Below are positions 57,751 to 64,000 of a stretch of DNA of 64,000 bases, one piece after another. Every line of letters starts with the position of its first letter. The first letter of the stretch is position 1. Where the stretch lies: assembly GCF_019423705.1 (NCBI RefSeq), contig NZ_JAHZAX010000002.1, positions 1 to 64,000 on the forward strand. The letters run 5' to 3'. Both the position numbers and the translations under genes were made by a program. The notes beneath the pieces were generated by a model that worked only from the letters and a program-made list of their open reading frames with translations, was not told the DNA's origin and did no database searches. This stretch comes from Ruminococcus sp. (GTDB lineage Bacteria > Bacillota > Clostridia > Oscillospirales > Ruminococcaceae).

Positions 57751-60369
57751 ATGGCAAAAAGTGAAGCTAAGACAGTCGGCATTGTCGACACAGAAGAAGC
57801 TTTGACCGCAAAGATTGCTGAAGTAAGAGCTGCACAGGCTATCTTCGCTACCTACACACAGGAGCAGGTAGACAAGATATTCAAGGCTGCTGCTATCGCT
57901 GCAAACAAGGCAAGAATCCCTCTTGCAAAGATGGCTGTTGAAGAAACAGGTATGGGCATCGTTGAAGATAAGGTAATCAAGAACAACTATGCTGCTGAGC
58001 ACATCTACAACAAGTACAAGAACGTACAGACTTGCGGCGTATTTGAAGAGAACAAAGCATATGGCACAATGAGGATTTACGAGCCTATCGGTCTTATCGG
58101 TGCTGTTATCCCTACAACAAACCCAACATCTACCGCTATCTTTAAGACACTTATCTGTCTCAAGACAAGAAACGGTATCATCATCTCACCACACCCAAGA
58201 GCAAAGAAGTCAACTATCGCTGCTGCTAAGATCGTTTATGATGCAGCTGTTGAGGCAGGCGCTCCTAAGGGTATCATCGGTTGGATCGACGTTCCTTCCC
58301 TCGAACTCACAAATATGATTATGAGAGAGTCCGACACTATCCTTGCTACTGGTGGTCCGGGAATGGTCAAGGCTGCTTATTCTTCAGGTACTCCGGCTCT
58401 CGGTGTTGGTGCCGGTAACGCTTCAGCTATCATTGATTCTTCTGCTGATATCGTTAATGCAGTTAACTCTATCATTCACTCCAAGACATTTGATAATGGT
58501 ATGATCTGCGCTACTGAGCAGACTGTTATCGCTGATAAGACTGTTTACAACGAAGTTAAGAAGGAATTCATCAAGAGAGGCTGCTACTTCCTCAATGATG
58601 AAGAAGCTGATAAGATCAGAAAGACAATGCTCATCAACGGCTCACTCAACGCTAAGATCGTTGGTCAGCGTCCTGTAACTATCGCTAAGATGGCTGGATT
58701 TGAAGTACCTGAGGATACAAAGGTTCTCATCGGTGAAGCTACAAGCACAGCTCCAGAGGAAGCTTTCGGTCACGAGAAGCTCACAACTATTCTTGGTATG
58801 TACAAGTCTAAGGACTTCGACGATGCTCTTGACATTGCTGAGGCACTCCTTGTAAACAATGGCGGTCTTGGTCATACTTCTGTACTTTGGATCGACAACG
58901 TAAACGAGAGAGAGAAGCTCAATAAGTTCGCTGCAAGAATGAAGACTTGCCGTCTTATCGTTAATACTCCTTCTTCACTCGGTGGTATCGGTGACCTCTA
59001 CAACTTTGACTTTGCTCCTTCCCTCACGCTTGGCTGCGGCTCTTGGGGCGGTAACTCAGTATCTGAGAACGTTGGCGTTAAGCACCTTCTGAACATTAAG
59101 ACAGTTGCTGAGAGGAGAGAGAATATGCTTTGGTTCAGAGCACCTGAAAAGGTATACTTCAAGAAGGGTTGTCTCCCTGTTGCTCTTGATGAGTTGAAGA
59201 CTGTAATGGGCAAGAAAAAGGCATTTATCGTAACTGACCAGTTCCTTTATAAGAATGGTTATACAAAGGCTATCACAGATAAGCTCGATGAAATGGGTAT
59301 CCTCCACGAGACATTCTTTGATGTTGCTCCAGACCCAACACTTGCTTGCGCACTTGAAGGTGTTGCACAGCTCAGAGCTTTTGAGCCAGACACGATCATC
59401 GCTATCGGTGGTGGTTCCGCAATGGACGCTGGTAAGATCATGTGGGTTCTTTATGAGCACCCAGATGCAGACTTCTTCGATATGGCAATGAGATTCATTG
59501 ATATCCGTAAGAGAGTTTACACATTCCCTAAGATGGGTGAGAAGGCATACTTCATCGCTATCCCAACATCTTCTGGTACTGGTTCTGAGGTTACACCTTT
59601 CGCAGTTATTACTGACGAAAAGACAGGTACTAAGTATCCACTTGCTGACTATCAGCTTATGCCAAATATGGCAATCGTTGATACAGATATGATGATGTCT
59701 GCTCCAAGAGGACTGACTTCTGCTTCCGGTATCGACGCTCTTACACACGCTCTTGAGGCTTACGCTTCTGTAATGGCTACTGACTACTCTGACGGTCTTG
59801 CTCTGAGAGCTATGAAGCTCATCTTCAAGTACCTCCCAGGCGCTTATGAGAACGGTCAGACTGACGTTAAGGCTCGTGAGGAAATGGCAACAGCTTCTAC
59901 AATGGCTGGTATGGCATTCGCTAACGCATTCCTCGGTGTTTGTCACTCAATGGCTCACAAGCTCGGTGCTTATCATCACCTCCCACACGGTGTTGCTAAC
60001 GCTCTTCTCATCACACTCGTTATGAGATACAACGCTGATCCAACACCTAGAAAGATGGGTACTTTCTCACAGTATCAGTATCCACATACTCTTGAGAGAT
60101 ACTGCGAGTGCGCTCACTCACTCGGTATCGTTGGCAAGAACGACGAAGATACACTCAATAAGTTCATCGACGCTATCGAAGCTCTTAAGGAAAGAGTTGG
60201 TATCAAGAAGACTATCGCTGATTACGGCGTAGACGAGAAGTACTTCCTCGAGACACTCGATCAGATGGTTGAGGACGCATTCGACGATCAGTGCACAGGT
60301 GCTAACCCAAGATATCCTCTTATGAGCGAACTCAAGGAGATGTACCTCAAGGCTTACTACGGTAAATAA
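57751..60369 (+). CDS. adhE: Bifunctional aldehyde-alcohol dehydrogenase AdhE
   Basis: Turns acetyl-CoA to acetaldehyde to ethanol, regenerating NAD; 872 residues forming spirosomes in other species. The N-terminal aldehyde dehydrogenase (about 1-440) has GLIGAVIPTTNPTSTAIFKT, ATGGPGMVKAAYSSGTPALG and the catalytic Cys in FDNGMICATEQTVI. The C-terminal iron-type alcohol dehydrogenase (about 460-870) has AIGGGSAMDAGKIMW, PTSSGTGSEVTPFAVI and metal ligands in FLGVCHSMAHKLGAYHHLPH with GVANALL. Ribosome binding site TTGGAGG. Codons are strongly biased to a small set (AAG, CTC, ATC, GGT), as expected of an abundant protein. Likely repressed by Rex. Confidence 0.97.
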   Translation: MAKSEAKTVGIVDTEEALTAKIAEVRAAQAIFATYTQEQVDKIFKAAAIAANKARIPLAKMAVEETGMGIVEDKVIKNNYAAEHIYNKYKNVQTCGVFEENKAYGTMRIYEPIGLIGAVIPTTNPTSTAIFKTLICLKTRNGIIISPHPRAKKSTIAAAKIVYDAAVEAGAPKGIIGWIDVPSLELTNMIMRESDTILATGGPGMVKAAYSSGTPALGVGAGNASAIIDSSADIVNAVNSIIHSKTFDNGMICATEQTVIADKTVYNEVKKEFIKRGCYFLNDEEADKIRKTMLINGSLNAKIVGQRPVTIAKMAGFEVPEDTKVLIGEATSTAPEEAFGHEKLTTILGMYKSKDFDDALDIAEALLVNNGGLGHTSVLWIDNVNEREKLNKFAARMKTCRLIVNTPSSLGGIGDLYNFDFAPSLTLGCGSWGGNSVSENVGVKHLLNIKTVAERRENMLWFRAPEKVYFKKGCLPVALDELKTVMGKKKAFIVTDQFLYKNGYTKAITDKLDEMGILHETFFDVAPDPTLACALEGVAQLRAFEPDTIIAIGGGSAMDAGKIMWVLYEHPDADFFDMAMRFIDIRKRVYTFPKMGEKAYFIAIPTSSGTGSEVTPFAVITDEKTGTKYPLADYQLMPNMAIVDTDMMMSAPRGLTSASGIDALTHALEAYASVMATDYSDGLALRAMKLIFKYLPGAYENGQTDVKAREEMATASTMAGMAFANAFLGVCHSMAHKLGAYHHLPHGVANALLITLVMRYNADPTPRKMGTFSQYQYPHTLERYCECAHSLGIVGKNDEDTLNKFIDAIEALKERVGIKKTIADYGVDEKYFLETLDQMVEDAFDDQCTGANPRYPLMSELKEMYLKAYYGK

Positions 60370-60425
60370 TTGTTGGTAAGACTTACTGATAAATTCGTTT
60401 ATTAGTTTATCTATAATAAACCTCC

Positions 60426-60466
60426 GGACTGTCTGTTCCCTTTGTGGAGCAGGCAGTCCTTTTTTA
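60426..60466 (+). terminator. Terminator of adhE
   Basis: GGACTGTCTG and CAGGCAGTCC form a 10-bp stem with one wobble, then TTTTTTATTTG. Confidence 0.85.
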
Positions 60467-60631
60467 TTTGTCACAATAGCTGTAAATATTCTTATTTTTG
60501 ATCGCTTATATATGTAATTTATAGTTGAAATTTCTGCTTTGTTATGTTATAATAAAATAAGTATAAGTTTTAGAGTGAGGCTTGTACAAAACGTTAGGCG
60601 CTGTTGGCGCTGTGACAAAGAGGTTATTATT

Positions 60632-62125
60632 ATGAATAAAAATTATGACGTTATTATCGCAGGCTGTGGAGCGGCAGGACTTTACGCCGCTCTTAATCTG
60701 TCATCTGATCTGAAAGTTCTTGTGCTCTCAAAAAGAGAGCTGACCCTTTGCAACTCTTCCCTCGCACAGGGCGGAATCGCAGGCGTATATGATAATCCAA
60801 AGGATTCACCTGAGTATCACAAACACGATACTTTCGTTGCAGGCGGATATGAGAATGACCCTCAGTCAACGCAGGTTTTGGTCGATGAAGCTTGTATTGA
60901 TATTGGCAGGCTTATCGAACTAGGCGCTGATTTTGACAAGTGCCCCGATGGTTCTTATCACAGGACACTTGAAGGCGGCCACGGAATGAATCGTATTTTC
61001 CACCACGCTGATACAACAGGACTTGAGATCGAGACTACCCTGCTGAGGAATGTTCAACAGCTTGCAAATGTTGATATACTTGAAAATGCTGTAATGTGCG
61101 ATGTCAAAAAGACTAAGACAGGTTTTTCTGTTCTTGTGCTCGATGAAAACGGCGCTTACAGTACATACAACGGCAGGTATGCTATTTTCGCAACAGGCGG
61201 AATTGGCAGAGTTTACGAATACACAACGAACTCCGCTATCGCAACGGGCGATGGTATCACTATGGCTGATGAGCTGGGTGCTGAGATAAAGAACCTCAGC
61301 TACATTCAGTTCCACCCGACGGGCTTTAACAATAAGCACACCCGTGAAACTTTTCTTATTTCTGAGTCAGTCAGAGGCGAGGGTGCATTTCTTAAAAACT
61401 GCAATGGCGAGCGCTTTATGCAGAATTATGACGAGCGTCTTGAGCTTGCTCCGAGAGACGTAGTTTCTCACGCAATTATGGCTGAAGCTAAAAAGACAGG
61501 TTCGGATAAGTTCTATCTTGATATCACAGCGCAGGATCCCGAGTTTGTCAAGAACCGCTTCCCTATGATAAATGAAAAGCTTCTTGAAGCCGGTTACGAT
61601 ATGACTAAGGATATGATACCGATATTCCCTTGTCATCATTATCTTATGGGCGGTATCAATGTTGATACCTATGCAAGAACGAATATCGACAAGCTTTATG
61701 CTTGCGGCGAGTGTTCCCACACGGGCGTTCACGGCAATAACAGACTTGCAAGTAATTCCCTGCTGGAGGCTCTTGTGTTCTCAAGAAGAGCGGCTGGGGA
61801 TATAAATGAAAAGATAAAGGGCGAAAATTGTGAGCTTGAGCAGTATGATTTTGTTATCGACGAGAACGCTCCGCATATCCCGACAGGTATCAGGACCGAG
61901 ATCAGAGATATTATGCAGAGGGCTTATTTCGTTATCCCTGATGAAGAGGCTCTGCCACCAGACCTTGAAAGAGTTACTGAGCTGAAAAACTTGCTCTGCA
62001 ATGGTCATTATAAGATCGACAGAGACTATGTTGAGGCCAAGTCATTGGTGACAGTCGCATATATCGTGCTCAATGATGCCATTGCGAAGCTTGAAGCTAA
62101 GAAAAATAAATCGGAGGAAAAGTAA
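60632..62125 (+). CDS. nadB: L-aspartate oxidase
   Basis: FAD enzyme giving iminoaspartate for NAD synthesis, 497 residues from ATG 60632 behind AAAGAGG. FAD-binding VIIAGCGAAGLYAALNLS, LCNSSLAQGGIAGVY, the active-site HADTTGLEIETTLL, FATGGIGRVYEYTTNSAIAT, SYIQFHPTGF and GGINVDTYARTNIDKLYACG with ECSHTGVHGNNRLASNSLLE are the known NadB signatures. In an anaerobe fumarate is the probable electron acceptor. The C-terminal helical domain is short. nadC follows by three bases; nadA is not in the window. Confidence 0.94.
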   Translation: MNKNYDVIIAGCGAAGLYAALNLSSDLKVLVLSKRELTLCNSSLAQGGIAGVYDNPKDSPEYHKHDTFVAGGYENDPQSTQVLVDEACIDIGRLIELGADFDKCPDGSYHRTLEGGHGMNRIFHHADTTGLEIETTLLRNVQQLANVDILENAVMCDVKKTKTGFSVLVLDENGAYSTYNGRYAIFATGGIGRVYEYTTNSAIATGDGITMADELGAEIKNLSYIQFHPTGFNNKHTRETFLISESVRGEGAFLKNCNGERFMQNYDERLELAPRDVVSHAIMAEAKKTGSDKFYLDITAQDPEFVKNRFPMINEKLLEAGYDMTKDMIPIFPCHHYLMGGINVDTYARTNIDKLYACGECSHTGVHGNNRLASNSLLEALVFSRRAAGDINEKIKGENCELEQYDFVIDENAPHIPTGIRTEIRDIMQRAYFVIPDEEALPPDLERVTELKNLLCNGHYKIDRDYVEAKSLVTVAYIVLNDAIAKLEAKKNKSEEK

Positions 62126-62127
62126 TA

Positions 62128-62967
62128 ATGAGATTAATGCAGTTTCAGATAGACGATATCATCAAGGCGGCTCTGCTGGAGGATATCAACTATATCGACG
62201 TTACAACAGATTATCTTGTGGACGAAAGTTCCGTTTCAACGGCTAAATACGTTTCAAAGGACGAGGGCGTGCTTTGCGGTATCGACGTTGCAATGAGAGT
62301 TTTTCAGCTTCTTGATGAAAATGTCAAGTGCGAGATACTTATCCACGACGGCGAAAAGGTAAAGAAGGGCGATATAATCGCTAAGATAACAGGTTCAACA
62401 AGAGCTTTGCTCAAGGGCGAACGCACAGCGCTGAATATCGTTCAGCATATGTCGGGCGTAGCAACTGCGACAAACAGATGCGTTGAGCTTGTCAAGGGCA
62501 CAAAGGCTTCTGTTGCGGACACAAGAAAGACCCTGCCAGGTCTGAGAGTTTTGCAGAAGTACGCTGTTACAGTCGGCGGAGGAAGAAATCACAGATATAA
62601 TCTTTCCGACTGCGCAATGCTTAAGGACACACACCTTGACGCTTACGGCAGTATGACGGGTGCTGTTAATGCCCTCAGAGAGAAAATGGGGCACACAGTC
62701 AAGATCGAAGTCGAGGTAGGAAGCCTTGAAGAGCTCAAGGAAGCGCTTTCACTTGGCGTTGAGATAATAATGCTGGATAATATGACGAACGAGGATATGG
62801 CAAAAGCCGTTGAAATGACAAACGGCAAAGCTTTGCTTGAAGCTTCGGGAAATGTCACTGCAGAGACTATCCGTGCTATCGCCGAGACAGGCGTTGATAT
62901 CATTTCTATCGGCGCTATCACACATTCTGTCAAGGCGTTTGACATATCAATGAAAATGGAGAAATAA
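62128..62967 (+). CDS. nadC: Nicotinate-nucleotide pyrophosphorylase (carboxylating)
   Basis: Quinolinate phosphoribosyltransferase, 279 residues. KAALLEDINYIDVTTDYLVD, ERTALNIVQHMSGVATATNR, VADTRKTLPGLRVLQKYAVT, VGGGRNHRYNLSDCAMLKDT, KIEVEVGSLEEL, IIMLDNMTNEDMAKAVEM and LEASGNVTAETIRAIAETGV are the standard QAPRTase blocks with the PRPP- and quinolinate-binding Arg/Lys residues. Ribosome binding site GGAGGAAAAG. Co-transcribed with nadB. Confidence 0.96.
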   Translation: MRLMQFQIDDIIKAALLEDINYIDVTTDYLVDESSVSTAKYVSKDEGVLCGIDVAMRVFQLLDENVKCEILIHDGEKVKKGDIIAKITGSTRALLKGERTALNIVQHMSGVATATNRCVELVKGTKASVADTRKTLPGLRVLQKYAVTVGGGRNHRYNLSDCAMLKDTHLDAYGSMTGAVNALREKMGHTVKIEVEVGSLEELKEALSLGVEIIMLDNMTNEDMAKAVEMTNGKALLEASGNVTAETIRAIAETGVDIISIGAITHSVKAFDISMKMEK

Positions 62968-62972
62968 ATAAC

Positions 62973-63007
62973 AAAAGCCGATACCCTTTGCTGAGTATTG
63001 GCTTTTT
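62973..63007 (+). terminator. Terminator of nadB-nadC
   Basis: AAAAGCCGATAC and GTATTGGCTTTTT form a 12-bp stem with one wobble, with U-rich end. Confidence 0.78.
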
Positions 63008-63030
63008 GTATAGAAAATGGGGTAATAAAT

Positions 63031-63588
63031 ATGTATATTTCTATCGGTTCTTTCAACGGCAGTAACACTAAGCTGACGGCTTTGATCGTTGCCATACTAT
63101 TTACTTTGCTCGGCGGTATTTTTCTTATCGTCGGCATTGGCTTTACGGTTCATCAGAAAAATCTTGAGGGGCGGTGCACCCTTGAAGTCGAGGCTGTTGT
63201 CACGAATATTTTGAGCAAAGAGTCCGAATCTACTGACAATAATGGTGGAAAAAGATACACAATGGTGTATTCGCCCGTATATCAGTATTACGTTGACGGC
63301 AGAGAATATATATCCAATAACAATGCATATTCAAGTAATCTGAATTGCAGCATTGGCGATATCAAAAATATTTTCTGCAACCCTGATTCGCCAAAAGAGT
63401 TCTATTCCCCTGATGATGACGCATTTTCCATATTGTCCATAGTATTTTGCATACTTGGTGGAGTTTTTATGTTTTTTGGCATTTTGATAACTGTCGTTTA
63501 CTTTAGACTAAAGAAAAAAGCGCAGCAGGATATGAGCTATGCACAAAGTGAATTGTGCGAAGAAAATAATTATCCATACAACGAGTAA
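63031..63588 (+). CDS. DUF3592-type two-helix membrane protein
   Basis: A 185-residue protein. Membrane helices at about 12-38 (LIVAILFTLLGGIFLIVGIG) and 140-166 (ILSIVFCILGGVFMFFGILI) enclose an extracytoplasmic domain with YSPVYQYYVDGREYISNNNA and NPDSPKEFYSPDD. The Y-x-P-V/I-x-x-Y motif and the C-N-P-x-x-P-x-E/K-x-Y ending are the DUF3592 pattern. ATG 63031 is preceded by GGGGTAA, and the TTG at 62998 lies inside the nadC terminator. Function unknown. Confidence 0.8.
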   Translation: MYISIGSFNGSNTKLTALIVAILFTLLGGIFLIVGIGFTVHQKNLEGRCTLEVEAVVTNILSKESESTDNNGGKRYTMVYSPVYQYYVDGREYISNNNAYSSNLNCSIGDIKNIFCNPDSPKEFYSPDDDAFSILSIVFCILGGVFMFFGILITVVYFRLKKKAQQDMSYAQSELCEENNYPYNE

Positions 63589-63608
63589 TTTTGAGAGGAG
63601 GAACTTTT

Positions 63609-64000
63609 ATGGCAAGTATTATGGACGGAGAGAGACAGTTTCACATCAGAACTATTCCCGATGAGGTGGGCAGATATGTTATAATGCCCGGTGACCCCGG
63701 ACGTGTGCCGAAGATCGCTGCCCTGCTGGACGACGCAAAGCAGGTTGCGCAGAACAGAGAGTACAACGTTTATACAGGCTATCTTGACGGCGAAAAGGTA
63801 ACGGTATGCTCGACAGGTATCGGTGGACCGTCTGCTTCGATCGCAGTCGAAGAGCTTGTAAAGTGCGGCGCTGACACGTTTATCCGTATCGGCACAAGTG
63901 GCGGAATGGATCTTTCAGTTTGCGGCGGCGATCTTGTCATAGCTTCTGCGGCGGTGAGAGGCGAAGGCACATCTGGCGAATATTTGCCAAAGGGCTACCC
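63609..64000 (+). CDS. udp: Uridine phosphorylase, N-terminal part (runs off the window)
   Basis: Reversible phosphorolysis of uridine; 130 residues visible. ATG 63609 follows GGAGGAAC. The reading begins MASIMDGERQFHIRTIP, with phosphate-binding MPGDPGRVPKIAALL, YTGYLDGEKVTVCSTGIGGP with the S-T-G-I-G-G-P loop, and FIRIGTSGGMD, all typical of the NP-I phosphorylase family. GERQFHIR at the start favours uridine phosphorylase over purine nucleoside phosphorylase. The active-site C-terminal half is not visible. Confidence 0.88.
   Translation, partial: MASIMDGERQFHIRTIPDEVGRYVIMPGDPGRVPKIAALLDDAKQVAQNREYNVYTGYLDGEKVTVCSTGIGGPSASIAVEELVKCGADTFIRIGTSGGMDLSVCGGDLVIASAAVRGEGTSGEYLPKGY

Noticed and set aside
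59056..59946. 296-codon minus-strand frame opposite adhE
   Set aside because: The Ser/Cys/His-rich product is the usual mirror of a strongly codon-biased gene and carries no domain.
1..64000. CRISPR array or insertion sequence
   Set aside because: No regularly spaced repeats of 23-40 bases and no transposase frame were seen. The only repeat-framed unit is the S23-type gene.

Overview
The window comes from a low-to-mid GC, spore-associated Firmicute. The complete spoIIIAA-AH operon, small Clostridia-type proteins (DUF6062, DUF1934, DUF6630, a TsaD paralogue next to nusB), ThyX, Rex/AdhE fermentation and AAAGGAGG-type ribosome binding sites point to the Oscillospiraceae (Ruminococcus-like) branch of the Clostridia. 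The placement is inferred from gene content, not from a marker search. Most of the window is compact chromosome with overlapping operons; decayed or accessory DNA sits in the first 11 kb.

Region by region. 1-1000: AT-rich edge of a mobile element, with a truncated minus-strand gene for a MuF-C-like (BECR-fold) protein, a degraded tandem copy of its 3' part and the C-terminal tail of a third gene. 1054-6764: a LytTR response regulator, a short GHKL kinase, a frameshifted four-helix-bundle (S23-type) gene framed by 19-bp inverted repeats, and two fused TMD-NBD ABC exporters that probably form a heterodimer. 6903-8758: tRNA-Leu(UAG), a tandem GNAT acetyltransferase behind what looks like a leader-peptide attenuator, and ogt. 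8809-10640: a graveyard holding an intact promoter-RAT-terminator leader for a BglG/LicT antiterminator whose gene is cut to 26 codons, a broken TetR gene, a MalY-type aminotransferase with an internal deletion, and a DUF3737 remnant. 10726-15624: moxR-DUF58-transglutaminase operon on the minus strand.

15854-30514 is a long plus-strand block: spoIIIAA-AH (behind a sigma-E-like promoter), Asp23, nusB, TsaD paralogue, xseA-xseB-ispA-dxs-tlyA-nadK-argR-recN, the order typical of many Clostridia. 30657-36790: thyX, tmk, DUF2156, DJ-1/PfpI, 5-FTHF cyclo-ligase, mltG, U32 peptidase-family protein. 36838-39005: a Xer-type recombinase diverging from a candidate structured RNA, a 34-residue membrane protein and ung. 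39058-42616: a degenerate P-type-ATPase-like membrane protein, rlmB and a tail-anchored small protein. 42617-43133 is non-coding and carries a dense cluster of TGTTGAAAA-like motifs plus DnaA-box-like sequences.

43134-50746: DUF6062, an OGG1-type glycosylase, argS-DUF1934, murI-ddl, a eukaryote-type HisA and a transglutaminase lipoprotein. 51003-54749: aconitase, DUF6630 and NADP-isocitrate dehydrogenase, the route from citrate to 2-oxoglutarate. 54935-60369: Rex and its likely target adhE, both with Rex-like operators, with a lipoprotein and a predicted APH-type pseudokinase between them. The window closes with nadB-nadC, a DUF3592 membrane protein and the start of a uridine phosphorylase gene.

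The most unusual items are the acetyltransferase attenuator with its 19-residue leader peptide, the pseudo-P-type ATPase that has lost both the CPx and DKTGT motifs, the orphan RAT leader, the inverted-repeat-framed S23 gene, the TGTTGAAAA cluster and the candidate ncRNA near xer. All calls rest on reading the sequence; no database search was run.
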